Shown here piece after piece: positions 44,396 to 54,698 of a stretch of DNA of 64,000 nt; position 1 is the first letter of the stretch, and each line of letters opens with the position of its first letter. Location of the stretch: the NCBI GenBank assembly GCA_963748385.1, contig CAVVIQ010000013.1, forward strand, positions 62,001-126,000. Direction: 5' to 3'. The DNA comes from Rhodoblastus sp963748385. GTDB lineage: Bacteria > Pseudomonadota > Alphaproteobacteria > Rhizobiales > Beijerinckiaceae. A program made the translations under genes and the position numbers. Below the pieces are notes generated by a model. That model saw nothing but the letters and a program-made list of their open reading frames with translations, ran no database searches and had not been told where the DNA came from.

Positions 44396-45586
44396 ATGTC
44401 CGAACAGAACCCGCGCAGTTTCTCGATCAATTTCGGCCCGCAGCATCCGGCGGCGCATGGGGTTCTGCGACTGGTGCTGGAGCTTGACGGCGAAGTGGTG
44501 GTGCGCGTCGATCCGCATATCGGCTTGCTGCATCGCGGCACGGAAAAGCTGATGGAATCCCGGCCCTATATGCAGAACACGCCCTATTTCGATCGGCTCG
44601 ACTATTGCGCGCCGATGAATCAGGAGCACGCCTTCTGCCTCGCCATCGAAAAGATGCTGGGGGTCGAGGTTCCCCGCCGCGCCCAGCTCATCCGCGTGCT
44701 TTTTTGCGAAATCGGCCGCCTCCTCTCGCATATCCTGAACGTCACCACCCAGGCGATGGACGTCGGCGCGCTCACCCCGCCGGTCTGGGGCTTCGAGGAG
44801 CGCGAAAAGCTGATGGTGTTCTATGAGCGCGCCTCGGGCGCGCGGATGCACGCCAACTATTTCCGCCCCGGCGGCGTCGCCAAGGACCTGCCGCCCAAGC
44901 TGATCGAGGACATCGGCGCCTGGCTCGACCCGTTCGTCAAGCTCTGCGACGACCTCGAAGAGCTTTTCGTCGAAAACCGCATTTTCAAACAGCGCAATGT
45001 CGATATCGGCGTGGTGTCGCTGGAGGAATGTTGGAAATGGGGCTTTTCCGGCCCGGTGCTGCGCGGCTCCGGCGCGGCCTGGGACCTGCGCCGCGCTCAG
45101 CCCTATGAATGCTACGAGGAAATGGAATTCGACATTCCGGTCGGCAAGCATGGCGATTGCTACGACCGGCAGGTGGTGCGGCTGGAAGAGATGCGCCAGT
45201 CGGTGCGGATCATGCGGCAATGCGTGAACAAGCTGTTCGACAGCGCCAATGAGGGCCCGGTGCTGGCGCCGAATCACAAGATCACCCCGCCGCGCCGGCC
45301 CGAGATGAAGCGGTCGATGGAATCGCTCATCCATCATTTCAAATTGTTCACCGAGGGCTTCCGCACGCCGGAAGGCGAGGTCTATGCCGCGGTCGAGGCG
45401 CCCAAGGGCGAATTCGGCGTCTATCTGGTCTCGGACGGCACAGACAAGCCGTACAAATGCAAGATCCGCGCGCCGGGCTTCGCCCATCTCCAGGCCATGG
45501 ACATGCTGAGTCGCGGCCATATGCTGGCCGACGTCTCCGCCATTCTCGGCGCGCAAGACATCGTGTTCGGGGAGGTCGACCGGTGA
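44396..45586 (+). CDS. nuoD: NADH-quinone oxidoreductase subunit D
   Basis: 49 kDa subunit forming the quinone pocket with NuoB. 396 residues. SINFGPQHPAAHGVLRLVLE near the start and DPHIGLLHRGTEKLME follow the family. Start MSEQNPRSF at 44396 chosen by homologue length; ATG 44381 is in frame. Stop overlaps the GTG of the small membrane gene (GTGA). Confidence 0.96.
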   Translation: MSEQNPRSFSINFGPQHPAAHGVLRLVLELDGEVVVRVDPHIGLLHRGTEKLMESRPYMQNTPYFDRLDYCAPMNQEHAFCLAIEKMLGVEVPRRAQLIRVLFCEIGRLLSHILNVTTQAMDVGALTPPVWGFEEREKLMVFYERASGARMHANYFRPGGVAKDLPPKLIEDIGAWLDPFVKLCDDLEELFVENRIFKQRNVDIGVVSLEECWKWGFSGPVLRGSGAAWDLRRAQPYECYEEMEFDIPVGKHGDCYDRQVVRLEEMRQSVRIMRQCVNKLFDSANEGPVLAPNHKITPPRRPEMKRSMESLIHHFKLFTEGFRTPEGEVYAAVEAPKGEFGVYLVSDGTDKPYKCKIRAPGFAHLQAMDMLSRGHMLADVSAILGAQDIVFGEVDR

Positions 45587-45791
45587 CGATCGGACAATCC
45601 CTGCGCAAGAACGCGCAATTCCTCCTGGTCGGCTTCGGCTCGGCGGTGGCCGCCCTCGTTCTCATGCGCTGGTCGGATGGCGCGCCCCTGTTCCAGCCGC
45701 AATCCGACTTCGGCATTGTCATCGGCGCCGCCCTCGTCGCCGGCTTCATGGTTTATCGCGATGTGCGCGGAACCAACGGAAAGCAGTCATC

Positions 45792-45795
<4 letters not shown>
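45583..45795 (+). CDS. Small membrane protein embedded in the nuo operon
   Basis: 70 residues from GTG 45583, which overlaps the nuoD stop; GGAGG lies eight bases upstream, so translation is well supported. Two hydrophobic segments (about 12-29 and 44-59) with a polar loop containing FQPQSDFG. Its stop overlaps the nuoE ATG (ATGA). Not one of the 14 standard subunits and not a recognised family. Tight coupling on both sides suggests a role in complex I assembly or stability, which is inference. Confidence 0.78.
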
Positions 45796-46574
<779 letters not shown>

Positions 46575-46584
46575 GGAGACGAGG

Positions 46585-47886
46585 ATGCTTCAGGACAAGG
46601 ACCGCATCTTCCAGAACCTCTACGGCTATGGCGACTGGGGTCTCGAAGGCGCGAAAAAGCGTGGCGCCTGGGACAACACCAAGGGCCTGCTGGAAAAGGG
46701 CAGGGACTGGATCATCCGCGAAATGAAGGACTCGGGCTTGCGCGGGCGCGGCGGCGCCGGCTTCCCGACCGGCCTGAAATGGTCCTTCATGCCCAAGCCC
46801 GACCCGGCGCGTCCGTCCTATCTGGTAGTCAACGCCGACGAATCGGAGCCCGGCACCTGCAAGGACCGCGAGATCATGCGCAACGACCCGCATCTGCTGG
46901 TCGAGGGCTGTCTCGTCGCCGGCTTCGCCATGGGCGCTTGCGCCGCCTATGTCTATGTGCGCGGCGAATTCATCTGGGAACGCGAACGCCTCCAGGCGGC
47001 GGTCGATCAGGCCTACGAGGCCAGGCTGATCGGCCAGGACAACATCCACGACTATCCCTTCGAGGTTTATGTCCATCACGGCGCCGGAGCCTATATCTGC
47101 GGCGAGGAAACGGCGCTGCTCGAATCGCTCGAAGGCAAGAAGGGCATGCCACGGCTGAAACCGCCGTTCCCGGCCAATATGGGCCTCTATGGCCGCCCGA
47201 CCACGGTCAACAACGTCGAATCGATCGCCGTCGCCCCGACCATTCTGCGCCGCGGCGCCGCCTGGTTCGCTGGCTTCGGGGCCAAGAACAACGCCGGAAC
47301 CAAGCTGTTTTCGATCTCCGGCCATGTGAACACGCCTTGCAATGTGGAAGAGGCGATGTCGATCCCCTTCCGCGAACTGATCGAGAAACACGCCGGCGGC
47401 GTTCGCGGCGGCTGGGACAACCTGCTGGCGGTCATTCCCGGCGGCTCCTCGGTGCGCTGCGTCCCGGCGGAGCAGATCATCGACTGCCCGATGGATTTCG
47501 ACAGCCTCGGCAAGCTGCAATCGGGCCTCGGCACGGCGGCGGTGATCGTGATGGACAAGTCCACCGACATCATCCGCGCCATCGCCCGCCTGTCGCGTTT
47601 CTACCAGCATGAGAGCTGCGGCCAATGCACGCCCTGCCGCGAAGGCACGGGCTGGATGTACCGCGTGATGCAGCGCATGGTCGAAGGCCGCGCCCAGAAA
47701 CGGGAAATCGACATGCTGTTCGATGTGTCGAAGCAGATCGAAGGCCACACGATCTGCGCGCTCGGCGACGCGGCGGCCTGGCCGATCCAGGGCCTGATCA
47801 ATCATTTCAGACCCGTCATCGAGGCGCGGATCGATTCCTATACGGCCCGCGCCGACAAGGACGCGGTCAAGGTGGCGGCGGAGTAG
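46585..47886 (+). CDS. nuoF: NADH-quinone oxidoreductase subunit F
   Basis: NADH-oxidising flavoprotein subunit (FMN, cluster N3). 433 residues. Nucleotide-binding GRGGAGFPTGLKWSF near 54-68, ADESEPGTCKDRE and the cluster ligands in SCGQCTPCREGTGW. Begins 10 bases after the nuoE stop. Confidence 0.98.
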   Translation: MLQDKDRIFQNLYGYGDWGLEGAKKRGAWDNTKGLLEKGRDWIIREMKDSGLRGRGGAGFPTGLKWSFMPKPDPARPSYLVVNADESEPGTCKDREIMRNDPHLLVEGCLVAGFAMGACAAYVYVRGEFIWERERLQAAVDQAYEARLIGQDNIHDYPFEVYVHHGAGAYICGEETALLESLEGKKGMPRLKPPFPANMGLYGRPTTVNNVESIAVAPTILRRGAAWFAGFGAKNNAGTKLFSISGHVNTPCNVEEAMSIPFRELIEKHAGGVRGGWDNLLAVIPGGSSVRCVPAEQIIDCPMDFDSLGKLQSGLGTAAVIVMDKSTDIIRAIARLSRFYQHESCGQCTPCREGTGWMYRVMQRMVEGRAQKREIDMLFDVSKQIEGHTICALGDAAAWPIQGLINHFRPVIEARIDSYTARADKDAVKVAAE

Positions 47887-47934
47887 GGTTTTGGGCCTCG
47901 ACCGCGCTGCGGGCGAGGCAAAAAGGAAAGAGTG

Positions 47935-49998
47935 ATGACCAAGATCATCGTCGATGGCGCCGAGTTGGATGTCCCGCCCGAATATACCTTGCTCCAGGCC
48001 TGCGAGGCGGCGGGCAAGGAGATTCCGCGCTTCTGCTATCACGAGCGCCTGTCGGTGGCCGGCAATTGCCGCATGTGTCTGGTCGAGGTGAAAGGCGGGC
48101 CGCCCAAGCCGACGGCGTCCTGCGCCATGTCGGTGCGCGACCTGCGTCCGGGCCCGAACGGCGAGCCGCCGGTGGTGCTGACCAATTCGCCGATGGTGAA
48201 AAAGGCGCGCGAAGGGGTGATGGAGTTCCTGCTCATCAACCATCCGCTCGACTGCCCGATCTGCGACCAGGGTGGCGAATGCGACCTTCAGGACCAGGCG
48301 CTGGCCTATGGCCGCGACCGCTCGCGCTACAGCGAGAGCAAGCACGCGGTCGAGAACAAATATATCGGCCCGCTGGTCAAGACCGAGATGACGCGCTGCA
48401 TCCATTGCACGCGCTGCGTCCGCTTCACTGCCGAAATCTGCGGCACGTCCGACATGGGCATGATCGGGCGCGGCGAGGATTCGGAGATCACCACCTATCT
48501 CCAGGAGGCGATGACCTCCGAATTGCAGGGCAATGTCGCCGACCTCTGCCCGGTCGGCGCGCTCCTGCCCAAGCCGCAGAATTTCCGCGCCCGCCCGTGG
48601 GAATATAACAAGACGCCGGGCATTGACGTCATGGACGCCTTGGGCTCGGCGATCCGCATCGACACCCGCGGCCGCGAGGTCATGCGCATATTGCCGCGCG
48701 TCAACGAAGCGGTGAACGAGGAGTGGATTTCCGACAAGACCCGCCAGATCGTCGACGGGCTGAAGACGCAGCGCCTCGACCGGCCTTTTGTGCGCGAGAA
48801 CGGCAAGCTGCGCCCGGCGAACTGGCCCCGGGCCTTCGCGGCCATCACCGACAAGGTCAAGGCGGCGGCGCCGGAGAAGATCGGCTTCATCGGCGGCGAT
48901 CTCTGTGCGGTCGAGGACCTTTTCGCCGCCAAATCGCTGGCCGAAGCGCTTGGAACGAAGAATATCGACGCCCGCCAGGACGGCGCCCGGCTGGATCCGG
49001 CGCTTGGCCGAGCGAGCTATATTTTCAACCCCACCGTCGAAGGCGTCGACCGCGCCGACGCCCTGCTGATTATCGGCGCCAACCCGCGCTGGGAATCGCC
49101 GGTGCTGAACGCCCGGATCCGCCGGCGCTGGCGCGCCGGCCATTTCCCGATCGCGCTGATCGGCGAGCCCTTCGACCTGACCTATGATTACGACAATCTC
49201 GGCGCCGGGCCGGAGCTTCTGGCCAAGATTGCGCAGGGCGAGGGATTTGGCGAAATCCTCGCCAAGGCCGAGCGTCCGATGATCCTCGTCGGGCAGGGCG
49301 CTTTGTCGCGTGAGGACGGCGCGGCGATTCTGGCGCTCGCGGCCATGCTCGGCGCCCCCAAGGGTGACTGGACCGGCCTCGCTGTGCTGCACACGGCGGC
49401 TTCGCGGGTCGGTGCGCTCGACATCGGCTTCGTTCCCGGCGCGGGCGGGCTTGACGCCCAGAAGATGGCGAAAGCCGGCGCGCAGGATGTGGTCTTCCTC
49501 GTTGGCGCCGACGAGATTTCGGTCGAGCCGGGGGCCTTCGTCGTCTATATCGGCTCGCATGGCGACCGCGGCGCCCACCGCGCCGACGTCGTCCTGCCGG
49601 GCGCGGCCTATACCGAGAAATCCGGGACTTATGTGAACACCGAAGGCCGCGTCCAGATGTCCGACCGCGCCGCCTTCCCGCCGGGCGAGGCCCGCGAGGA
49701 CTGGGCGATTTTCCGCGCCCTTTCGGCGGCGCTGGGCAAACCCTTGCCCTTCGACTCGCTGAGCCAACTGCGCGCCAGGCTCTATGCGTCTTGCCCCTGG
49801 CTCGGCCATATCGACGCGATACCCGCGGCCGACCCCGCGAAACTCGCCTCGCTGCCCGGCGGCGAGCTGGGGCAGGGGGCTCTGGTTTCCGCCATTTCGG
49901 ATTTCTACCTGACCAACCCGATCGCCCGCGCCTCGCGCGTCATGGGCGAGTGCTCGGCGCTCGCCAAGTCGCGGCGCACCGCGCAAGCGGCGGAATGA
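47935..49998 (+). CDS. nuoG: NADH-quinone oxidoreductase subunit G
   Basis: 75 kDa subunit with one 2Fe-2S and two 4Fe-4S clusters. 687 residues. Ligand motifs CRMC near 46-49, then CDQGGECDLQDQAL and CIHCTRCVRF; the C-terminal part is the molybdopterin-like fold without cofactor. Start 47935 has AAGGA eight bases ahead; GTG 47932 overlaps. Confidence 0.97.
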   Translation: MTKIIVDGAELDVPPEYTLLQACEAAGKEIPRFCYHERLSVAGNCRMCLVEVKGGPPKPTASCAMSVRDLRPGPNGEPPVVLTNSPMVKKAREGVMEFLLINHPLDCPICDQGGECDLQDQALAYGRDRSRYSESKHAVENKYIGPLVKTEMTRCIHCTRCVRFTAEICGTSDMGMIGRGEDSEITTYLQEAMTSELQGNVADLCPVGALLPKPQNFRARPWEYNKTPGIDVMDALGSAIRIDTRGREVMRILPRVNEAVNEEWISDKTRQIVDGLKTQRLDRPFVRENGKLRPANWPRAFAAITDKVKAAAPEKIGFIGGDLCAVEDLFAAKSLAEALGTKNIDARQDGARLDPALGRASYIFNPTVEGVDRADALLIIGANPRWESPVLNARIRRRWRAGHFPIALIGEPFDLTYDYDNLGAGPELLAKIAQGEGFGEILAKAERPMILVGQGALSREDGAAILALAAMLGAPKGDWTGLAVLHTAASRVGALDIGFVPGAGGLDAQKMAKAGAQDVVFLVGADEISVEPGAFVVYIGSHGDRGAHRADVVLPGAAYTEKSGTYVNTEGRVQMSDRAAFPPGEAREDWAIFRALSAALGKPLPFDSLSQLRARLYASCPWLGHIDAIPAADPAKLASLPGGELGQGALVSAISDFYLTNPIARASRVMGECSALAKSRRTAQAAE

Positions 49999-50011
49999 GG
50001 AGAAGAGAAAG

Positions 50012-51022
50012 ATGGACCTCCTGCTCTCCCTTCTCCTGATCGTGGTGAAAAGCCTCGTGCTGCTCGTCGTCGGCCTGGTGCTGGTCGCCTATTACATCCT
50101 GCTCGACAGAAAAGTCTGGGCGGCGGTGCAGCTGCGGCGCGGACCCAATGTCGTCGGACCCTGGGGCGTGCTGCAAAGCTTCGCCGACATGTTCAAGTTC
50201 CTGTTCAAGGAGCCGATCATTCCCGACGGCGCCAACAAGGGCGTCTTTTTGATCGCGCCCCTGGTCACGGCGACCCTGGCGCTTGCCGCCTGGGCGGTGA
50301 TCCCGGTCAATGACGGCTGGGCGGTGGCCAATCTCAATGTCGGCATTCTTTATATTTTCGCCATTTCGTCGCTCGGCGTCTATGGGATCATCATGGGCGG
50401 CTGGGCGTCGAACTCGAAATATCCCTTCCTCGCCGCCCTGCGCTCGGCCGCGCAAATGGTGTCCTACGAAGTCTCGATCGGCTTCGTGATCATCACTGTC
50501 CTGCTCTGCGCCGGCTCGCTCAATCTCACCGACATCGTCCGCGCCCAGGACACCAGATGGGGCTTTCTCGGCTGGTACTGGCTACCGCTGTTCCCGATGT
50601 TCGTGATCTTCTTCATTTCGGCGTTGGCCGAGACCAACCGCCCGCCGTTCGATCTGGTGGAGGCGGAATCGGAACTGGTCGCCGGCTTCATGGTCGAGTA
50701 TTCGGCGAGCCAATATCTGCTGTTCATGCTCGGCGAATATGTCGCCATCGTCACCATGTGCTCGCTGATGACGGTGCTGTTCTTCGGCGGCTGGCTGCCG
50801 CCGGTGAATGTCGCGCCCTTCACCTGGATTCCCGGCGTGATCTGGTTCGTGCTCAAGGTGACCTGGTTCTTCTTCCTGTTCGCCATGGTGAAAGCCTTCG
50901 TGCCGCGCTACCGCTACGACCAGCTGATGCGTCTGGGCTGGAAGGTTTTTCTGCCGATCTCGCTGGCCGCGGTGGTCATCGTGGCCGGCGTGCTGGAATT
51001 CGTCGGCAAAGTCGCCCAGTGA
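50012..51022 (+). CDS. nuoH: NADH-quinone oxidoreductase subunit H
   Basis: Membrane subunit at the quinone channel. 336 residues, about eight helices. Loop motifs AETNRPPFDLVEAESELV and GFMVEYS, and RRGPNVVGPWGVLQ near the start. ATG follows GAGGAGAAG. Confidence 0.98.
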   Translation: MDLLLSLLLIVVKSLVLLVVGLVLVAYYILLDRKVWAAVQLRRGPNVVGPWGVLQSFADMFKFLFKEPIIPDGANKGVFLIAPLVTATLALAAWAVIPVNDGWAVANLNVGILYIFAISSLGVYGIIMGGWASNSKYPFLAALRSAAQMVSYEVSIGFVIITVLLCAGSLNLTDIVRAQDTRWGFLGWYWLPLFPMFVIFFISALAETNRPPFDLVEAESELVAGFMVEYSASQYLLFMLGEYVAIVTMCSLMTVLFFGGWLPPVNVAPFTWIPGVIWFVLKVTWFFFLFAMVKAFVPRYRYDQLMRLGWKVFLPISLAAVVIVAGVLEFVGKVAQ

Positions 51023-51031
51023 GGACATGAA

Positions 51032-51520
51032 ATGCAGCTCGTTTCCTCCGCCAAGGCCCTGCTTCTCAAGGAATTCGTCGGCGCCTTCTTCCTGTCCTTC
51101 CGCTACCTGCTGAAGCCCAAGGCGACGCTGAATTATCCGCACGAGAAGAACCCGCAATCGCCCCGCTATCGCGGCGAGCATGCATTGCGCCGCTATCCCA
51201 ACGGCGAGGAGCGCTGCATCGCCTGCAAGCTCTGCGAGGCGATCTGCCCGGCCCAGGCCATCACCATCGAGGCGGCGCCGCGCGGCAATGACGGCACGCG
51301 CCGCACCACCCGCTACGACATCGACATGACCAAATGCATCTATTGCGGCTTCTGCCAGGAGGCCTGCCCGGTGGACGCCATTGTCGAGGGGCCGAATTCG
51401 GAATTCGCGACGGAAACGCGCGAGGAGCTTTTCTTCGACAAGCAACGCCTGCTCGACAATGGCGCGGTCTGGGAGCGGGAAATCGCCCGCAACCTCGCCG
51501 CCGACGCCCCCTATCGCTGA
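51032..51520 (+). CDS. nuoI: NADH-quinone oxidoreductase subunit I
   Basis: Ferredoxin-like subunit with clusters N6a and N6b. 162 residues. Two CxxCxxCxxxCP motifs: CIACKLCEAICP and CIYCGFCQEACP. Nine bases after nuoH. Followed by a 190-base spacer with a palindromic repeat, unusual in an otherwise tight operon. Confidence 0.98.
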   Translation: MQLVSSAKALLLKEFVGAFFLSFRYLLKPKATLNYPHEKNPQSPRYRGEHALRRYPNGEERCIACKLCEAICPAQAITIEAAPRGNDGTRRTTRYDIDMTKCIYCGFCQEACPVDAIVEGPNSEFATETREELFFDKQRLLDNGAVWEREIARNLAADAPYR

Positions 51521-51583
51521 AGGCGGTCCCCGCCTTGAGCCGACTTCACCCGGCGCCGAGTCTCGCTTAAGCAGCGACGGCGC

Positions 51584-51628
51584 GAGCACGATCCCGAAAA
51601 GCGGAGCCCGCTTTTGGGGATCATGCTC
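51584..51628. repeat. Rhizobial-type palindromic repeat between nuoI and nuoJ
   Basis: 21-base arms (51584-51604 and 51608-51628) pair at 19 of 21 positions around a 3-base loop; core GATCCCGAAAAGCGG. This matches the GATCCCGAAAAG-type palindrome scattered in intergenic DNA of Rhizobiales. It occupies the only large gap inside the nuo operon. Confidence 0.8.
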
Positions 51629-51710
51629 AAACAAGGAATTCAGAGGGGATGCGTTCCGCATCCGCTTTACAAAAGGCTCAAAGCCCGCGCGGCGGGCGTA
51701 CAGGTGGACC

Positions 51711-52313
51711 ATGACGCTTGCGACGTTTTTCTTCTATCTGTTCTCGATCATGATGATCGCGTCCGCCGTCATGGTGATCTCGGCGCGCAATCCGGTTCAT
51801 TCGGTTTTGTTCCTGATCCTCACCTTTTTCAACGCGGCGGGGCTTTTCCTGCTCGCCGGAGCCGAATTCCTGGCGATGATCCTTGTCGTCGTCTATGTCG
51901 GCGCGGTGGCGGTGCTGTTCCTCTTCGTCGTCATGATGCTCGATGTCGATTTCGCACAGCTGAAACAGGGATTTCTGCAATATCTGCCGATCGGCGCCCT
52001 GGTCGGCCTGATCGTTCTGGTCGAACTCATCGCGGTGGTGGGCGTCTGGACCGTCGCGCCCCAGGCCGCGCTCGCCACCCCGACGCCAAGCCATCTGTCC
52101 AATACGGCGGCGCTCGGCATGGTGCTCTACACCCAATATGTGTATCTGTTCGAGGCCGCCGGTTTCGTCCTGCTGGTCGCGATGATCGGGGCCATCGTCC
52201 TCACTCTGCATCACCGGCCGAATGTCCGCCGCCAGAACATCGCGGCGCAGAACGCGCGCACCCGCGCCTCGGCCATCGAAAAGAAGAATGTCCCGTCGCG
52301 GGCGGGCGTGTGA
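51711..52313 (+). CDS. nuoJ: NADH-quinone oxidoreductase subunit J
   Basis: Membrane subunit, 200 residues, five helices. GLFLLAGAEFLAMILVVVYV is the conserved segment; it carries the pi-bulge region with VGAVAVLFLFVVMML. Start 51711 follows CAGGTGG; upstream in-frame sequence is the repeat, not protein. Confidence 0.96.
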   Translation: MTLATFFFYLFSIMMIASAVMVISARNPVHSVLFLILTFFNAAGLFLLAGAEFLAMILVVVYVGAVAVLFLFVVMMLDVDFAQLKQGFLQYLPIGALVGLIVLVELIAVVGVWTVAPQAALATPTPSHLSNTAALGMVLYTQYVYLFEAAGFVLLVAMIGAIVLTLHHRPNVRRQNIAAQNARTRASAIEKKNVPSRAGV

Positions 52314-52323
52314 GGAGCGGCTC

Positions 52324-52632
52324 ATGGTCATCGGTCTTGAACATTATCTGATCGTCGCCGCCACCCTGTTCACTCTGGGGGTCGCCGGCATCATCCTCAA
52401 CCGCAAGAACGTCATCGTCATCCTGATGTCGGTCGAGCTGATCCTGCTGTCGGTCAATCTCAATCTGGTGGCGTTTTCCGCCACGCTTCACGACCTCACG
52501 GGCCAGGTCTTCGCTCTGTTCGTCCTGACGGTGGCGGCGGCGGAAGCGGCGATCGGCCTCGCCATCCTCGTCACCTATTTCCGCAACCGCGGCACGATCG
52601 CGGTCGAAGACATCAATATGATGAAGGGCTGA
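52324..52632 (+). CDS. nuoK: NADH-quinone oxidoreductase subunit K
   Basis: Membrane subunit, 102 residues, three helices. Conserved glutamates in MSVELILLSVNLNLVAF and VAAAEAAIGLAILV. ATG 52324 follows GAGGAG. Confidence 0.97.
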   Translation: MVIGLEHYLIVAATLFTLGVAGIILNRKNVIVILMSVELILLSVNLNLVAFSATLHDLTGQVFALFVLTVAAAEAAIGLAILVTYFRNRGTIAVEDINMMKG

Positions 52633-52636
52633 AAGC

Positions 52637-54698
52637 ATGTATTCGGCAATCGTCTTTCTCCCCCTTCTCGGCTTCCTGATCGCCGGCCTTCTCGGCCGGA
52701 AGATCGGCGACCGCGCCAGCGAGATCGTCACCACCTCGCTGCTTTTCGTCTCCTGCTTTTTCTCCTGGATCGCCTTCATTCGGGTCGGCCTCAACGGCGG
52801 GTCGTTCTCGACGCCGGTCCTCGCCAACTGGATGACTTCGGGCGCGCTCCAGGTCGACTGGGCCCTGCGGGTGGACACGCTCACCGTTGTGATGCTGGTG
52901 GTGGTGACCACGGTCTCGGCGCTCGTCCATCTCTATTCGGTGGGCTATATGCACGAGGATCCCTCGCGCCCCCGCTTCTTCGCATTTCTGTCGCTGTTCA
53001 CCTTCGCCATGCTGATGCTGGTGACCGCCGACAATCTCGCGCAGATGTTTTTCGGCTGGGAAGGCGTCGGCCTCGCCTCCTATCTGCTGATCGGCTTCTG
53101 GTATGAGAAGCCGTCGGCCAACGCCGCGGCGATCAAGGCCTTTGTCGTCAACCGCGTCGGCGATTTCGGTTTCGCGCTCGGCATTTTCCTGGTGTTCATG
53201 CTGACGAAATCGATCAATTTCGATGTGATTTTCGCCGCCGCGCCCGGCCTCGCCAACAAGACCGTCCATGTGTTCGGCGCCGACTGGGACGCGATGACCC
53301 TGACCTGCCTGCTGCTGTTCACGGGCGCGATGGGCAAGTCGGCCCAGTTCCTGCTCCACACCTGGCTGCCCGACGCGATGGAAGGCCCGACCCCGGTCTC
53401 CGCCCTCATCCACGCCGCGACCATGGTCACCGCCGGCGTGTTCATGGTCGCCCGCCTGTCGCCGCTTTTCGAGCAATCCGCGACCGCCCTGGCCGTGGTC
53501 ACCATCGTCGGCGCCACCACCGCCTTTTTCGCCGCGACGGTCGGCCTCGTGCAGAACGACATCAAGCGCGTCATCGCCTATTCGACCTGCTCGCAGCTCG
53601 GCTACATGTTCGTCGGCCTCGGGGTCGGGGGCTATTCGCTCGGCATTTTCCACCTCTTCACCCACGCCTTCTTCAAGGCTCTGCTGTTCCTCGGCGCCGG
53701 CTCGGTGATCCACGCCATGCACCATGAGCAGGACATGCGGAACATGGGCGGATTGTGGAAGAAGATCCCGCTCACTTTCGCCACCATGACCGTCGGCACG
53801 CTGGCGCTGACCGGTTTTGGCATCCCGTTCACCAGCATCGGAACCGCCGGCTATTTCTCCAAGGACGCGATCATCGAGGCCGCTTACGCGGCGGGCCTGC
53901 ACAGCCAGGCTGGCTTTTACGGTTATGTCCTCACCGTCGTCGCGGCGGGCCTGACCTCGTTCTATTCCTGGCGCCTGGTGTTCATGACCTTCTTCGGCAA
54001 GCCGCGCTGGGAGGAGGTCGATCATGCCAACGCCCCGCCATGGCCGCGGTCCACGCCCACAATCATGAATCGCCGGCCGAGGAAAAGCCGACCGACGAGG
54101 CGCACGACGATGCCACGGCCATCATGCGCTCGACCCGCATGAATCGCCGAACACGATGATGATCCCGCTCTATGTCCTGTCGCTCGGCGCGCTGTTCGCC
54201 GGCCTGATGTTCAAGGGCGTGTTCATCGGCCACGAGATGGGCGAATTCTGGCGCGGCTCCTTGTCCTTCGGCCCCGACAACCACATCATGCATGAGATGC
54301 ACGAAATTCCCGAGCTCGCCGGCCTTGCGCCGACGCTGATGATGGTCCTCGGCCTTGTCGTCTCGTTCTATTTCTACATCGTCTCGCCGCGGACCCCGGT
54401 CTGGCTCGCCGACCGCTTCCCCGGCCTGTACCGGTTCCTGCTCAACAAATGGTACTTCGACGAGCTCTATGACGCCCTGTTCGTCCGCCCGGCCTTCTGG
54501 CTCGGCCGGCTGTTCTGGAAGGGCGGCGACGGCGCGATCATCGACCGGCTCGGCCCCGACGGCATCGCCGCGCGGGTGCAGGACGGCGCCGGCTGGATGG
54601 CCCGGCTTCAGACCGGCTACATCTACAATTACGCTTTCGCCATGCTGATCGGGCTTGCGGCGATCATCACTTACTATCTGGTCGGCGGGGTGCGCTGA
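52637..54698 (+). CDS. nuoL: NADH-quinone oxidoreductase subunit L, with two frame breaks
   Basis: Antiporter-like proton-pumping subunit. About 687 residues when joined. MrpA-like core intact (FFGWEGVGLASYLLIGFWY, HTWLPDAMEGPTPVSALIHA). Homology leaves the first frame near 54036 (CCCCGCC), continues in a second frame with a His-rich loop (AAVHAHNHESPAEE) and leaves that near 54112, resuming as LDPHESPNTMMIPLYVL to the stop. Both shifts act as one-base deletions. Alphaproteobacterial NuoL has a His-rich loop here, so the joined reading is right and errors are likely. Confidence 0.92.
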
